Positions 1 to 11,511 are shown, counted from the first letter of the stretch. The stretch: 64,000 nt of DNA from Staphylococcus sp. KG4-3 (GCF_033597815.2 NZ_CP166245.1:1240001-1304000), one strand, 5' to 3'. Notes: generated from the sequence alone by a model not told the origin. Numbers and translations: made by a program.

Positions 1-22
1 TTACAATAGAGAGGATAAGACA

Positions 23-745
23 ATGGCTCAAACTTCTAAATACGAACGTGTTGTATTAAAATTAAGTGGCGAAGCACTAGCAGGTGACGATGGGTTTGGA
101 ATCAACCCAATTATTATTAAAAGTGTTGCAAAACAAGTAGCTGAAGTAGCAAAAATGGATTGTGAAATTGCTGTTATCGTTGGTGGAGGCAATATTTGGA
201 GAGGTAAAACTGGTAGTGACTTAGGCATGGATCGTGGTACTGCTGACTACATGGGTATGTTAGCTACGGTTATGAATGCATTAGCTTTACAAGATAGCCT
301 TGAACAATTAGAGTGTGATACACGCGTCTTAACTTCAATTGAAATGAAACAAGTTGCAGAACCATATATCCGTCGTCGCGCAATTAGACATTTAGAAAAG
401 AAACGTGTTGTTATATTTGCGGCTGGTATAGGGAATCCTTACTTCTCTACTGATACTACAGCAGCATTACGTGCGGCTGAAGTTGAAGCTGATGTTATCT
501 TAATGGGTAAAAACAATGTTGATGGTGTTTACTCTGCTGATCCAAAAGTAGACCAAAATGCGATTAAGTATGAACACTTAACACATATTCAAATGTTACA
601 AGAAGGTTTACAAGTTATGGATTCAACGGCTTCATCATTCTGTATGGATAATAATATTCCATTGAATGTATTCTCGATAACAGAAGAAGGTAATATTAAA
701 CGTGCTGTTATGGGTGAAAAAATAGGAACGTTAATTACAAAATAA
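23..745 (+). CDS. pyrH: UMP kinase (uridylate kinase)
   Basis: Cytoplasmic hexameric bacterial UMP kinase that phosphorylates UMP to UDP in pyrimidine nucleotide synthesis. The 240 residues match the usual length. Amino-acid-kinase family signatures are visible: LKLSGEAL at 12-19, VGGGNIWRG at 53-61, a [11 protein letters not shown] segment near 143-153 and GVYSADPK at 168-175. The ATG at 23 follows a GAGAGGA ribosome binding site. frr follows 17 bases later, the usual tsf-pyrH-frr order, so the promoter probably lies before the window. Identification is firm. Confidence 0.98.
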   Translation: MAQTSKYERVVLKLSGEALAGDDGFGINPIIIKSVAKQVAEVAKMDCEIAVIVGGGNIWRGKTGSDLGMDRGTADYMGMLATVMNALALQDSLEQLECDTRVLTSIEMKQVAEPYIRRRAIRHLEKKRVVIFAAGIGNPYFSTDTTAALRAAEVEADVILMGKNNVDGVYSADPKVDQNAIKYEHLTHIQMLQEGLQVMDSTASSFCMDNNIPLNVFSITEEGNIKRAVMGEKIGTLITK

Positions 746-762
746 TTTAGAGGTGTATGACT

Positions 763-1317
763 ATGAGTGACATTATTAATGACACGAAATCAAAAATGCA
801 AAAATCTGTAGATAATCTTTCTAGAGAATTAGCTAATATCAGTGCAGGTAGAGCTAACTCAAATTTATTAAACGGTGTAACTGTTGACTATTATGGTGCT
901 CCTACTCCTGTACAACAACTTGCAAGCATCAGTGTGCCAGAAGCACGTTTATTAGTAATTTCGCCATATGATAAATCATCTGTAGGTGACATTGAAAAAG
1001 CAATCAATGCTGCTAACTTAGGTGTTAATCCTTCGAGTGATGGTGAAGTTATTCGCATAAGTATTCCTGCTTTAACAGAAGAACGTCGTAAAGATTTGGT
1101 GAAAGAAGTTAAGAAAATCGGCGAAGATGCTAAAGTGGCTGTTAGAAATGTACGTCGCGATGCTAACGACGAACTTAAAAAACAACAAAAAAATGCTGAC
1201 ATCACTGAGGATGATTTAAAATCACAAACAGCAGATGTACAAAAGCTAACTGACGATTCAATTAAAGAAATCGATAAATTGTTAGAAGAAAAAGAACAAG
1301 ATATTATGTCAGTATAA
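763..1317 (+). CDS. frr: Ribosome recycling factor
   Basis: Ribosome recycling factor, which with EF-G splits post-termination ribosomes. The protein is 184 residues when started at the ATG at 763. An ATG two codons upstream (757) lies only one base after the AGAGGTG ribosome binding site, while 763 has a normal 7-base spacing and gives the family N-terminus [10 protein letters not shown]. Signatures are [11 protein letters not shown] near residue 30, [16 protein letters not shown] in the middle, and a helical, charged C-terminal half. It is cotranscribed with pyrH and followed by an intrinsic terminator. Confidence 0.97.
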   Translation: MSDIINDTKSKMQKSVDNLSRELANISAGRANSNLLNGVTVDYYGAPTPVQQLASISVPEARLLVISPYDKSSVGDIEKAINAANLGVNPSSDGEVIRISIPALTEERRKDLVKEVKKIGEDAKVAVRNVRRDANDELKKQQKNADITEDDLKSQTADVQKLTDDSIKEIDKLLEEKEQDIMSV

Positions 1318-1410
1318 ACATGGTAATGGATGGTAAGACTTCGCTTCACTTCTATTGTTAGAAATTAACCAATGGAATTCAAGAATCAGAGGTTTATCAT
1401 ATTTTATCTG

Positions 1411-1447
1411 AACTGTATCAAATCAGACTTTGGTACAGTTTTTTTAT
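1411..1447 (+). terminator. Intrinsic terminator after frr
   Basis: A 12-bp stem (AACTGTATCAAA paired with TTTGGTACAGTT, one U-G wobble) with a 6-base loop runs straight into a T tract. It closes the pyrH-frr transcript. The rest of the 1318-1547 gap shows only a TATAAT at 1510-1515, without a convincing -35, as a possible uppS promoter element. Confidence 0.85.
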
Positions 1448-1547
1448 TTGTTTATTCAATGCACTTATCTAGTATGATAAAATGGTAGATAATTGCATCT
1501 AGAACCTATTATAATAAACATAGATGATCACGCTCGGAGGAAATACC

Positions 1548-2309
1548 ATGTTTAAAAAGTTAAATAAGAAGAAAAGTCAGCCTAACCAATCCGATTTCGA
1601 ATTGGATCTACATAATATACCTGAACATGTTGCAATCATAATGGATGGTAATGGTCGTTGGGCGAAACAAAGGAAATTGCCTAGAATTAAAGGCCATTAC
1701 CAAGGTACACAAACCGTAAAAAACATTACTAAAGTAGCCAGTGATTTAGGAATTAAATACTTAACGTTATATGCATTCTCTACAGAAAATTGGTCAAGAC
1801 CGGAAAATGAAGTTAACTATATTATGAGCTTACCAGGCACATTTTTAAAAACTTTTCTACCGGAATTGATAGAAAATAATGTTAGAGTAGAGACGATTGG
1901 CTTTTTGGAACATTTGCCAAATTCTACACTCAAAGCAATAGCTAAAGCAAAAGAAGATACTAAAGATAATACAGGCTTAAAATTAATCTTTGCTATGAAC
2001 TATGGTGGACGTGCCGAAATTGTAAATAGTGTGAAAAAAATTTATGACCAATTAACTGCTAAAGGATTATCAAGCGATGAAATCACTGAACAAATGATTG
2101 ATGAGCATTTAATGACTCATGCATATCCTGACCCAGATCTTTTGATAAGAACTTCAGGAGAACAAAGAATTAGTAATTTCCTTATCTGGCAAGTATCGTA
2201 TAGTGAATTTATTTTTAACGAAAAATTATGGCCGGACTTTAATAAGGAAGAATTAATAAATTGTATTAAAATTTATCAATCACGCCAACGTCGCTTTGGT
2301 GGGTTATAA
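1548..2309 (+). CDS. uppS: Isoprenyl transferase (undecaprenyl diphosphate synthase)
   Basis: Cis-prenyltransferase that extends farnesyl diphosphate with isopentenyl diphosphate to C55 undecaprenyl diphosphate, the lipid carrier for peptidoglycan and teichoic acid. The ATG at 1548 sits 7 bases after CGGAGG and gives 253 residues; the in-frame ATG at 1524 precedes the ribosome binding site and is not used. Family motifs are IMDGNGRWA at 31-39 (catalytic Asp33), YAFSTENWSRP near 80-90, RTSGEQRISNFLIWQ near 200 and EKLWPDF toward the C-terminus. cdsA follows after 17 bases, forming a membrane-lipid operon. Confidence 0.97.
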   Translation: MFKKLNKKKSQPNQSDFELDLHNIPEHVAIIMDGNGRWAKQRKLPRIKGHYQGTQTVKNITKVASDLGIKYLTLYAFSTENWSRPENEVNYIMSLPGTFLKTFLPELIENNVRVETIGFLEHLPNSTLKAIAKAKEDTKDNTGLKLIFAMNYGGRAEIVNSVKKIYDQLTAKGLSSDEITEQMIDEHLMTHAYPDPDLLIRTSGEQRISNFLIWQVSYSEFIFNEKLWPDFNKEELINCIKIYQSRQRRFGGL

Positions 2310-2326
2310 ATAGTTAGGAGATTAGT

Positions 2327-3109
2327 ATGAAAGTTAGAACTTTAACAGCAATCATAGCACTTATCATTTTTCTCCCTGTATTACTAAAGGGCGGCTTTAT
2401 TCTAATGCTATTTTCATATTTATTAGCTTTTATAGCTCTAAAAGAATTACTCAATATGAATATGATTAAATTCTTATCAATACCAGGTATAATAAGTGCA
2501 TTAGGTATATTAATTATAATGTTGCCTCAAGAGGCGGGTGACTGGGTTAGTAACTTCCAATTGAAATCTTTAATAGCTATGAGTTTTATATTATTAAGTT
2601 ATACTGTGCTTTCTAAAAATAGATTTAGTTTCATGGATGCAGCTTTCTGTCTTATGTCAATCGCATATGTTGGTATTGGTTTCATGTATTTATATGAAAC
2701 GCGCTCAGAAGGATTGCATTATATATTGTTTGCATTTTTAGTTGTGTGGTTAACTGATACTGGAGCATATATATTTGGTAGAATGATGGGTAAACATAAG
2801 TTATGGCCAGTTATTAGCCCTAATAAAACAGTAGAAGGTTTTATTGGCGGATTAATTTGCAGTATTATTGTACCGCTTGTGATGATACTATTTGTCGATT
2901 TTAATCTAGCTATTTGGTTATTAATTATAGTTACAATTATTTTAAGTATGTTCGGACAACTAGGAGATCTTGTTGAATCAGGTTTTAAACGTCATTTTGG
3001 TGTTAAAGATTCAGGCAGAATTTTACCCGGGCATGGTGGTATTTTAGATAGATTTGATAGTTTTATGTTTGTGTTGCCACTATTGAATATATTATTAATT
3101 CAAAGCTAA
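2327..3109 (+). CDS. cdsA: Phosphatidate cytidylyltransferase
   Basis: Integral membrane enzyme that makes CDP-diacylglycerol from phosphatidate and CTP, the precursor for phospholipids including the product of pgsA (35.1 kb). The 260 residues are largely hydrophobic, with about seven to eight predicted membrane segments. The C-terminus carries the CDS family signature, [18 protein letters not shown] followed by ILDRFD. The ribosome binding site is TAGGAGAT before the ATG at 2327. It is downstream of uppS, probably cotranscribed. Confidence 0.97.
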   Translation: MKVRTLTAIIALIIFLPVLLKGGFILMLFSYLLAFIALKELLNMNMIKFLSIPGIISALGILIIMLPQEAGDWVSNFQLKSLIAMSFILLSYTVLSKNRFSFMDAAFCLMSIAYVGIGFMYLYETRSEGLHYILFAFLVVWLTDTGAYIFGRMMGKHKLWPVISPNKTVEGFIGGLICSIIVPLVMILFVDFNLAIWLLIIVTIILSMFGQLGDLVESGFKRHFGVKDSGRILPGHGGILDRFDSFMFVLPLLNILLIQS

Positions 3110-3146
3110 ACGTTTTTGCTTTTAAAAATTTTTATAAATCATACAC

Positions 3147-3215
3147 AAGGAGTTAATGAATTGGAGTAACTGCGTAAAGAATACAGTTAATATGATTCTT
3201 AACTCCTTTAATAAA
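3147..3215 (+). terminator. Nested hairpin terminator after cdsA
   Basis: The outer stem AAGGAGTTAA (3147-3156) pairs with TTAACTCCTT (3199-3208). A second pair, AACTG with CAGTT, lies inside. A short T-rich stretch follows. It is larger than a simple terminator. The rest of the 3110-3503 gap is AT-rich and holds TATAAT-like matches near 3403-3418, probably part of the rasP promoter, but no clear -35. Confidence 0.6.
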
Positions 3216-3503
3216 TTTTAAGGTTTCAATTTAATACTCTATTTTGTTGTTTTAAAATATAAAAGTTAAATCAGGTGAAAATTTCTACATAATCATAACA
3301 TCTAAAAAATTAAATAAAACTAAACTATAAGTTGATATGTTTTTACATAAAAAACGGCTACAATGATATATAATAGTTACGTGTGTCAGTTAGCATTATT
3401 GTGTTATAATTTTATAATCTGTAGTGAGAACAGTAATTTTGAATTGTTAGATTTTTAAAGTTAAACGTATTTAATTTATTAAGAATATATGAGGTGTATC
3501 AAA

Positions 3504-4790
3504 TTGAGTTTTCTAGTAACAATTATTTCTTTTATAATCGTCTTTGGTGTCCTCGTAACCGTGCATGAATATGGTCATATGTTTTTTGCCAAACGGGCAG
3601 GGATTATGTGTCCAGAATTTGCGATCGGTATGGGACCGAAAATTTTTAGTTTTAGAAAAAATGAAACATTATATACAATACGACTATTACCTGTAGGTGG
3701 TTATGTTCGTATGGCAGGTGATGGCCTAGAAGAGCCGCCAGTTCAACCCGGGATGCATGTAAAAATTAAATTAAATGATAAAGATGAAATTACACACATC
3801 ATTTTAGATGACCAACATAAATTCCAACAAATTGAAGCTATGGAAGTGAAACAATGCGATTTCAAAGATGGCCTGTTTGTGGAAGGTGTGACTGCTTATG
3901 ATGAGGCTCGTCATCGTTTCTCTATTGCAGAAAAATCATATTTTGTAGAAAATGGTAGTTTAATTCAAATTGCACCAAGAGACAGACAATTCACATATAA
4001 AAAGCCTTATCAAAAATTCTTAACGTTATTTGCTGGACCATTGTTTAATTTCTTACTTACATTAGTCTTATTTATCGGCTTAGCTTATTATCAAGGTACA
4101 CCTACAAATTCAGTAGATGAAGTAGCGAAGGATACGCCGGCTGCTCAAGCTGGACTTAAATCTGGTGACACAATTGTGAAATTAGATGGCAAAAAAATAG
4201 AAGACAAAAGTGATATCGATAAAGTTGTTGAACAGAATAAAGACAAAAAAACAACGATGATAGTAAAACGTGATGGTAATACTCATACGATAGATATAAA
4301 GCCTAAAAAAGTAGAACAAAAAGTTACTAAAAATAAGAGTCAAACAAGATATTTATTTGGTTATACTCCTAGCACAGAACATACTTTATTTAAACCAATC
4401 GTTGCTGGTATCGACCGCACACTAGAAGCTGGAAAACTTATCTTCACTGCAATTGTCGGAATGATTGCTAGTATTTTCACAGGGAATTTCTCTTTTGATA
4501 TGTTGAATGGGCCTGTTGGTATCTACCATTCAGTCGATTCTGTAGTTAAAACTGGTATAATAAACTTAATTTCTTGGACGGCACTATTAAGTGTCAACTT
4601 AGGATTAATGAATTTGTTACCTGTACCTGCTTTAGACGGTGGTCGCATACTATTTGTCATTTACGAAGCGATATTCAGAAAGCCTGTAAATAAAAAAGCA
4701 GAAACAACAATTATTGCAATCGGTGCAGTATTTGTATTAATCGTAATGGTCTTAGTGACTTGGAACGATATACAACGTTATTTCTTATAA
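3504..4790 (+). CDS. rseP: RIP metalloprotease, site-2 protease family
   Basis: Intramembrane zinc metalloprotease (RasP/RseP/Eep type) that cleaves transmembrane segments of substrates such as signal-peptide remnants and anti-sigma factors. The TTG at 3504, seven bases after GAGGTG, is the preferred start (428 residues); the upstream in-frame ATG at 3489 has no ribosome binding site. The zinc-binding HEYGH lies at residues 21-25 in the first membrane helix. A PDZ domain occupies about 200-275, and the third ligand motif PALDGGR is in the C-terminal membrane region. The position before proS is the conserved staphylococcal arrangement. Confidence 0.95.
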   Translation: MSFLVTIISFIIVFGVLVTVHEYGHMFFAKRAGIMCPEFAIGMGPKIFSFRKNETLYTIRLLPVGGYVRMAGDGLEEPPVQPGMHVKIKLNDKDEITHIILDDQHKFQQIEAMEVKQCDFKDGLFVEGVTAYDEARHRFSIAEKSYFVENGSLIQIAPRDRQFTYKKPYQKFLTLFAGPLFNFLLTLVLFIGLAYYQGTPTNSVDEVAKDTPAAQAGLKSGDTIVKLDGKKIEDKSDIDKVVEQNKDKKTTMIVKRDGNTHTIDIKPKKVEQKVTKNKSQTRYLFGYTPSTEHTLFKPIVAGIDRTLEAGKLIFTAIVGMIASIFTGNFSFDMLNGPVGIYHSVDSVVKTGIINLISWTALLSVNLGLMNLLPVPALDGGRILFVIYEAIFRKPVNKKAETTIIAIGAVFVLIVMVLVTWNDIQRYFL

Positions 4791-4810
4791 AGAGGGAGAG
4801 AAGTATATAA

Positions 4811-6511
4811 ATGAAACAGTCTAAAGTATTTATACCAACTATGAAAGAAGTACCAGCTGGTGCTGAAGCATTAAGCCATCGTTTGTTATTGAAAGCAGGT
4901 TTAATCAAACAAAGTACAAGTGGCATATATAGTTATTTACCACTCGCAGCTAGAGTATTAAATAATATAGAGGCAATTGTCCGTGAAGAAATGGAACGTA
5001 TTGATGCAGTGGAAATCTTAATGCCAGCACTGCAACAAGCAGAATTATGGGAAGAATCTGGTCGTTGGAGCGCATACGGACCAGAACTCATGCGTTTACA
5101 AGATCGTAATGGTCGTGAATTTGCCCTTGGACCAACTCACGAAGAAGTAGTTACTTCTATAGTAAGAGATGAATTAAAGTCTTATAAACAATTACCTATG
5201 ACATTATTCCAAATTCAATCTAAATACAGAGATGAAAAACGCCCACGATTTGGTTTATTACGTGGTAGAGAATTTATTATGAAAGATGCTTATTCTTTCC
5301 ATGCTGATGAAGAATCATTAGATGCTTCATATCAAGATATGTATAATGCATATGGTCGTATCTTTAAACGAGTTGGTATTAATGCGAGACCTGTTGTTGC
5401 TGATTCTGGTGCAATTGGTGGTAGTCATACGCATGAATTTATGGCATTAAGTGAAATTGGTGAAGATACGATTGTATTTAGCGACCAAAGTGATTATGCT
5501 GCAAATATTGAAAAAGCAGAAGTTATTTATCAACCAAATGAAAAGCATGATGAAGTTAAACCATTAACTAAAATAGAAACACCTAACGTTCATACTGCAC
5601 AAGAGTTAGCGTCATTCCTTGAAAAGCCATTAGATGAAATTACGAAATCTATGATATTTAAAGTAGACGGAGAATTCATTATGGTCTTAGTGCGTGGCCA
5701 TCACGAAATTAATGACATTAAATTAAAAGCATACTTTGCCACAGATAATATTGAATTAGCAACGGAAGATGAGATTGTTAATCTACTTGGTGCAAAACCA
5801 GGTTCTTTAGGTCCGATTTTCGATAAAGATATTAATATTTATGCTGATAATTACATTCAAGATTTAAATAATATCGTTGTTGGTGCAAATGAAGATGGCT
5901 ATCATTTATTAAATGCAAATGTAGGCCGTGATTTTGAAGTTACAGAATATGGTGATTTCAGATTTATATTAGAAGGTGAGCCATTAGTAGATGGTTCAGG
6001 TTCAGCTCACTTTGCCGAAGGTATTGAAGTAGGGCAAGTATTTAAACTAGGTACAAAATATTCAGAAAGTATGAATGCTACTTTCCTGGATAATCAAGGC
6101 AAAGCTAAACCACTATTAATGGGTTGTTATGGTATTGGTGTTTCTAGAACATTAAGTGCGATAGTCGAACAAAATAATGATGAAAATGGTATTATTTGGC
6201 CAAAGTCAATTACACCATTTGATTTACATTTAATAACAATTAATCCTAAAAAAGATGATCAACGTGAATTAGCAGATCAACTCTACACACAGTTGAAAGA
6301 GCAATTTGATGTGTTATATGATGACCGTAAAGAGCGTGCGGGTGTGAAATTTAATGATGCAGATTTAATTGGTTTACCAATACGAGTTGTTGTTGGTAAA
6401 AACGCTGCTGAGGGTATTGTTGAGGTTAAGCGTCGTGATACTGGTGACAGTGAAGATGTTCACATTGACAATTTATCAAATTATGTAAATGACTTATATT
6501 CAAAGATATAA
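4811..6511 (+). CDS. proS: Prolyl-tRNA synthetase
   Basis: Class II aminoacyl-tRNA synthetase that charges tRNA-Pro. The 566 residues fit the bacterial type with an inserted editing (INS) domain at roughly 225-405. Motif 2 is [17 protein letters not shown] near residue 140, motif 3 is [11 protein letters not shown] near 440, and an anticodon-binding domain ends the protein. The start at 4811 follows AGAGGGAGAG, 20 bases after rseP. No T-box leader is seen before it, so it is probably transcribed with rseP. Confidence 0.97.
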   Translation: MKQSKVFIPTMKEVPAGAEALSHRLLLKAGLIKQSTSGIYSYLPLAARVLNNIEAIVREEMERIDAVEILMPALQQAELWEESGRWSAYGPELMRLQDRNGREFALGPTHEEVVTSIVRDELKSYKQLPMTLFQIQSKYRDEKRPRFGLLRGREFIMKDAYSFHADEESLDASYQDMYNAYGRIFKRVGINARPVVADSGAIGGSHTHEFMALSEIGEDTIVFSDQSDYAANIEKAEVIYQPNEKHDEVKPLTKIETPNVHTAQELASFLEKPLDEITKSMIFKVDGEFIMVLVRGHHEINDIKLKAYFATDNIELATEDEIVNLLGAKPGSLGPIFDKDINIYADNYIQDLNNIVVGANEDGYHLLNANVGRDFEVTEYGDFRFILEGEPLVDGSGSAHFAEGIEVGQVFKLGTKYSESMNATFLDNQGKAKPLLMGCYGIGVSRTLSAIVEQNNDENGIIWPKSITPFDLHLITINPKKDDQRELADQLYTQLKEQFDVLYDDRKERAGVKFNDADLIGLPIRVVVGKNAAEGIVEVKRRDTGDSEDVHIDNLSNYVNDLYSKI

Positions 6512-6585
6512 GTTGAAAGCAGAGTCGATGATAATTTGTTATAATGGCTAATGTAAATAGGTAAATAATGCCTATAAAAAATCAT

Positions 6586-6757
6586 GAGGCTGAAACAAAA
6601 TAAAGTGTTTAATGCTGATGTGTATAGATTTGAGCATACACAGTAGCTGTTTAGTATTTAAAAAAATAGTAGTTTCAAGATTTTTTAAATACTTATTCAG
6701 TCTTGTGGGGGCGGGCATATGAAATCAAATTTAAAATTTTGATTTCTGTCCCGCTCC
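6586..6757 (+). repeat. Composite hairpin repeat (copy A) between proS and polC
   Basis: The element begins with GAGGCTGAAACA, contains a perfect 13-bp inverted repeat (6653-6665 with 6681-6693), and ends with a two-part hairpin: GCGGG/CCCGC around GAAATCAAA/TTTGATTTC (6711-6754). The terminal hairpin is nearly identical to copy B at 19873-19927, and the end modules match the copy at 22302-22523. It fills most of the 413-base gap. It may act as the proS terminator. A TATAAT at 6826-6831 upstream of polC lacks a clear -35. Confidence 0.65.
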
Positions 6758-6924
6758 TATTTATTTGTAAAAATTATGCATCTAATCCTATAAGTTGAAC
6801 TATTAGAATTTCGAATATATTTAGTTATAATAGAGAGAATGAAAAATAATACATACACCGTCATAAAATGTAATTAATAATATACAAGTAAAACAGTGTA
6901 ATTAATAGTAAGGTGGTTATCGTC

Positions 6925-9900
6925 ATGGCAATGACAAATGAGGAAAAGTTTAAAATCCTAGCTGACCAAATTAAAATCGCAGAGCATTTGGATCCTGAAA
7001 TATTAACAAAAAGCGAATTAACACGAGTGGACGTTAAAACAGTGGATCGTTCATGGGTATTTCAAATCACGTTTCCATATTTTTTAGCAATAGAAGATTA
7101 CTTACTTTTCACAAGTGCAATTACTGAAGAATTCAAAACAATTGCTGATGTTAAGTGTAATATTACGATAAAAGATAAAGCTAACCAAGATGAATATGCT
7201 ATTAAATACTTTAGCCATTGTATTGATCAAACAAAGTTATCACCAAAAGTTAAAGGTCAATTGAAACAGAAACGTTTGATTATGTCTGGAGATATTTTAA
7301 AAGTGATGTGCCAAAACGATGTTGAACGCGATCATTTTGATAAAGCTTGTAACGGTAGTTTAATTTCAGCATATCAACAGTGCGGATTTAGCATAAGTAA
7401 AGTTGTTTTTGAAACTGATAGTGCAGTCAACGATGGTGATTTAGCATCATTAGAGGCACACATACAAGAAGAAGATGAAAAGAGTGCACGTGAAGCAACG
7501 GAAAAATTAGAAAAAATGAAAGCTGAAAAAGCGAAACAACAAGATAATAACGAAAGTTCTGTCTCAAAATGTCAAATTGGTAAACCAATTCAAATTGAGA
7601 ACGTACGTACAATTGATTCTATTATTGAAGAAGAGTTTAAAGTAGCAGTCGAAGGCGTTATTTTTGATATTAATCTGAAAGAGTTAAAAAGCGGCCGACA
7701 TATTGTAGAAATCAAGGTAACAGACTATACAGATTCTCTAGTATTAAAAATGTTCACACGTAAAAATAAAGATGACTTAGCACATTTTAAAGCTTTAAGT
7801 GTAGGGAAATGGGTGCGCGCACAAGGTAGAATAGAAGAAGATACTTTCGTACGAGATTTAGTTATGATGATGTCAGACATAGAGGAAATTAAAAAAGCAA
7901 CAAAGCAAGATAAAGCAGAAGAAAAACGAGTAGAATTCCATTTGCACACTTCAATGAGCCAAATGGATGGTATCCCCAATATTTCTACATATGTAGACCA
8001 AGCTGCTAAGTGGGGTCATAAAGCAATTGCTGTTACGGACCATAACGTTGTCCAAGCATTTCCAGATGCACACGCTGCAGCTGAAAAAAATGGAATTAAA
8101 ATGATATATGGCATGGAGGGCATGCTTGTAGATGACGGAGTACCAATAGCGTATAAACCTAAAGATTGTAATTTGAAAACAGCAACATATGTTGTGTTTG
8201 ACGTTGAGACGACAGGATTATCTAACCAATACGACAAGATTATTGAGCTTGCAGCAGTCAAAGTTAAAGACGGTGAAATCATAGATAAGTTTGAACGTTT
8301 TAGTAACCCACATGAACGTTTATCAGAAACGATTAAAAATTTAACTCATATTTCTGATGATATGTTAGTAGATGCACCAGAAATTGAAGAAGTGTTAACA
8401 GAATTTAAATCATGGGTTGGAGATGCAATCTTTGTTGCTCATAACGCTTCCTTTGATATGGGCTTCATTGATACGGGTTATGAACATGTAGGTATAGGTG
8501 CTTCCACAAACGGTGTTATAGATACATTAGAATTATCTAGAACAATTAATACTGAATATGGTAAACATGGTTTAAATTTCTTAGCTAAAAAATATGGTGT
8601 GGAATTGACTCAGCACCATAGAGCTATTTATGATACTGAAGCAACAGCATATATGTTTATAAAAATGTTGAAACAATTAGAAGAGCTCGGTGTTCATAAT
8701 CACCAAGACATCAATACTTCTTTAACCAACGAAGATGCGTATAAACGTGCGAGACCTAACCATGTTACGCTTATTGTCCAAAACCAAGAAGGATTGAAGA
8801 ATCTCTTTAAAATTGTAAGTGCTTCGTTAGTTCAATATTACTATCGTACGCCGAGAATTCCACGTTCACTGCTAGATGAATATCGCGAAGGGATACTAGT
8901 AGGTTCAGCTTGTGATGAAGGTGAAGTCTTTACCGCAGTAATGCAAAAAGACCAATCCCAAGTAGAACGAATTGCTAAATATTACGATTTTATTGAAGTT
9001 CAACCACCAGCACTCTATCAAGATTTAATAGATAGAGAACTTGTGAGAGACAATGAAACATTACATGAAATATATAATCGTTTAATTAGAGCAGGAGATG
9101 TTAATAATATTCCAGTAATTGCAACAGGCAACGCCCACTATTTAAACGAACATGACGCAATTGCACGTAAAATTTTAATTGCATCACAACCAGGTAATCC
9201 ATTGAATCGCTCTACTTTACCACAAGCACATTTTAGAACAACTGATGAAATGTTAGATGAATTACATTTTTTAGGCGAAGAAAAAGCTTATGAACTTGTT
9301 ATTAAAAATACAAATGAATTAGCAGATAAAATTGAACGTGTTGTACCAATTAAAGATGAATTGTATACGCCAAGAATGGAAGGCGCAAACGATGAGATTC
9401 GTGAAATGAGTTATAATAATGCCAAAGCATTATATGGGGAAGACTTGCCTCAAATTGTTATTGATCGTTTAGAAAAAGAACTAGAAAGTATTATTGGAAA
9501 CGGATTCTCCGTTATTTATTTAATTTCACAGAGACTTGTAAAAAAATCATTAAATGATGGTTATTTAGTAGGTTCACGTGGTTCGGTAGGGTCAAGTTTT
9601 GTCGCAACAATGACAGAGATCACAGAAGTAAACCCATTGCCACCGCATTATATTTGTCCTGAGTGTAAAAATAGTGAATTTTTTAATGATGGTTCAGTTG
9701 GTTCTGGTTTTGACCTACCTGATAAAAAGTGTGAATCTTGTGGCTGTGACTTAATTAAAGAAGGACAAGACATTCCTTTTGAAACGTTCTTAGGATTCAA
9801 AGGAGATAAAGTACCAGATATTGACTTGAACTTTAGTGGGGAATATCAGCCAGAAGCACATAATTATACAAAAGAACTTTTCGGAGAAGATAAAGTATTC

Positions 9901-11241
9901 CGTGCCGGAACGATAGGTACTGTTGCTGAAAAAACTGCATTTGGTTTTGTTAAAGGTTACTTAAATGATCAAGGTATCCATAAACGAGGTGCCGAGATTG
10001 ATAGACTAGTAAAAGGTTGTACAGGGGTTAAACGTACAACAGGGCAACATCCAGGTGGTATCATAGTTGTACCTGATTATATGGATATATATGATTTCAC
10101 ACCAGTTCAATTCCCTGCAGATGATCAAGCTTCATCTTGGATGACGACGCATTTTGATTTCCATTCAATTCATGATAATGTCTTAAAACTAGATATTCTG
10201 GGCCACGATGATCCAACTATGATACGTATGTTGCAAGATTTATCTGGTATTGATCCGAAAACTATCCCAGTTGATGATAAAGATACAATGGGTATATTTA
10301 GTTCACCAGAACCATTAGGTGTGACTTCAGAAGAAATTCTATGTAAAACTGGCACATTTGGTGTACCTGAATTTGGTACTGGATTTGTTAGACAAATGCT
10401 AGAAGATACTAAGCCTACGACATTCTCAGAGCTTGTTAGAATTTCAGGCCTTTCTCATGGTACGGATGTATGGTTAGGTAATGCGCAAGATTTAATTCGT
10501 TCTGGAAAATGTGATCTAGCTAGCGTAATTTGTTGTCGTGATGATATTATGGTTTACTTAATGTATAACGGTTTAGAACCATCACTTGCCTTCAAAACAA
10601 TGGAGTTTGTGCGTAAAGGTAAAGGATTAACAGATGATATGGTTGAAGCTATGGTAGATAATGAAGTACCAGATTGGTATTTAGATTCTTGTAGAAAAAT
10701 TAAATACATGTTCCCTAAAGCGCATGCTGCCGCTTATGTACTGATGGCTGTACGTATTGCTTATTTCAAAGTCCATTACCCGTTGTATTATTATGCAAGT
10801 TATTTCACAGTGCGTGCATCTGATTTTGACTTGATTTCAATGATTAAAGACAAAGAAAGTATTCGTAATACAGTAAATGACATGTATTCAAGGTATATGG
10901 ATTTAGCTAAAAAGGAAAAAGATACATTAACTGTGCTGGAAATTATGAATGAAATGGCTCAACGAGGTTATCGTATGCAACCAATTAGTTTAGAAAAGAG
11001 TAAAGCCTTTGAATTTATTATTGAAGGTGATACTTTAATCCCACCATTTATATCTGTTCCAGGTCTTGGAGAAAATGTTGCACAAAGAATAGTTGAAGCA
11101 CGTGAAGAAGGGCCATTCTTGTCTAAAGAAGATTTAAATAAGAAAGCTGGTTTATCACAAAAAGTAATTGAGTATTTGGATGAATTAGGCTCATTACCTA
11201 ATTTACCAGACAAAGCTCAACTTTCTATTTTTGACATGTAA
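6925..11241 (+). CDS. polC: DNA polymerase III PolC-type alpha subunit
   Basis: Main replicative DNA polymerase of Firmicutes with built-in proofreading. The ATG at 6925, eight bases after AGGTGG, gives 1438 residues, the length of S. aureus PolC; the upstream GTG at 6913 lies inside the ribosome binding site. Domain order: N-terminal region, OB fold (about 230-320), first PHP part (EFHLHTSMSQMDG near 338), DEDD exonuclease inserted at about 420-590 (VVFDVETTG), zinc finger with CPEC and CESC near 910-945, catalytic PDIDLNF near 964, and C-terminal helix-hairpin-helix segments ending in a QLSIFDM clamp-binding-like tail. Confidence 0.98.
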   Translation: MAMTNEEKFKILADQIKIAEHLDPEILTKSELTRVDVKTVDRSWVFQITFPYFLAIEDYLLFTSAITEEFKTIADVKCNITIKDKANQDEYAIKYFSHCIDQTKLSPKVKGQLKQKRLIMSGDILKVMCQNDVERDHFDKACNGSLISAYQQCGFSISKVVFETDSAVNDGDLASLEAHIQEEDEKSAREATEKLEKMKAEKAKQQDNNESSVSKCQIGKPIQIENVRTIDSIIEEEFKVAVEGVIFDINLKELKSGRHIVEIKVTDYTDSLVLKMFTRKNKDDLAHFKALSVGKWVRAQGRIEEDTFVRDLVMMMSDIEEIKKATKQDKAEEKRVEFHLHTSMSQMDGIPNISTYVDQAAKWGHKAIAVTDHNVVQAFPDAHAAAEKNGIKMIYGMEGMLVDDGVPIAYKPKDCNLKTATYVVFDVETTGLSNQYDKIIELAAVKVKDGEIIDKFERFSNPHERLSETIKNLTHISDDMLVDAPEIEEVLTEFKSWVGDAIFVAHNASFDMGFIDTGYEHVGIGASTNGVIDTLELSRTINTEYGKHGLNFLAKKYGVELTQHHRAIYDTEATAYMFIKMLKQLEELGVHNHQDINTSLTNEDAYKRARPNHVTLIVQNQEGLKNLFKIVSASLVQYYYRTPRIPRSLLDEYREGILVGSACDEGEVFTAVMQKDQSQVERIAKYYDFIEVQPPALYQDLIDRELVRDNETLHEIYNRLIRAGDVNNIPVIATGNAHYLNEHDAIARKILIASQPGNPLNRSTLPQAHFRTTDEMLDELHFLGEEKAYELVIKNTNELADKIERVVPIKDELYTPRMEGANDEIREMSYNNAKALYGEDLPQIVIDRLEKELESIIGNGFSVIYLISQRLVKKSLNDGYLVGSRGSVGSSFVATMTEITEVNPLPPHYICPECKNSEFFNDGSVGSGFDLPDKKCESCGCDLIKEGQDIPFETFLGFKGDKVPDIDLNFSGEYQPEAHNYTKELFGEDKVFRAGTIGTVAEKTAFGFVKGYLNDQGIHKRGAEIDRLVKGCTGVKRTTGQHPGGIIVVPDYMDIYDFTPVQFPADDQASSWMTTHFDFHSIHDNVLKLDILGHDDPTMIRMLQDLSGIDPKTIPVDDKDTMGIFSSPEPLGVTSEEILCKTGTFGVPEFGTGFVRQMLEDTKPTTFSELVRISGLSHGTDVWLGNAQDLIRSGKCDLASVICCRDDIMVYLMYNGLEPSLAFKTMEFVRKGKGLTDDMVEAMVDNEVPDWYLDSCRKIKYMFPKAHAAAYVLMAVRIAYFKVHYPLYYYASYFTVRASDFDLISMIKDKESIRNTVNDMYSRYMDLAKKEKDTLTVLEIMNEMAQRGYRMQPISLEKSKAFEFIIEGDTLIPPFISVPGLGENVAQRIVEAREEGPFLSKEDLNKKAGLSQKVIEYLDELGSLPNLPDKAQLSIFDM

Positions 11242-11511
11242 CGTGTGTATCATAAAACAAAAAGCCAAAAGTATAATTAGTTAAAATAAATTTGAACAAG
11301 TATGTAAACTTTAAAGAAGTAACTTTAAGCTTAATTATTACATTTTTGAATAATATGTCATGGTATTAGTTTACTAAAACGACAAAACGGTTAAGATTTA
11401 ATCACGATTTATTTGAAACAATACTTCAATGAAATAAATACTTTAAACGTATAAAATATAGCACAACAAAGTGACTATCTTGTCATTATGGGATTTTTAA
11501 AATATAGTTAT
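11242..11511. other. AT-rich spacer between polC and the rimP promoter
   Basis: About 270 bases without a credible ORF. No clear terminator hairpin for polC was seen. Nothing else recognisable apart from the promoter that begins at 11512. Confidence 0.4.

Noticed and set aside
891..1349. 152-codon minus-strand ORF over frr
   Set aside because: Serine-rich shadow of the frr coding frame; no family features and no promoter.
4770..4815. T-box or other leader before proS
   Set aside because: Only 20 bases separate rseP and proS, so there is no room for a T-box.
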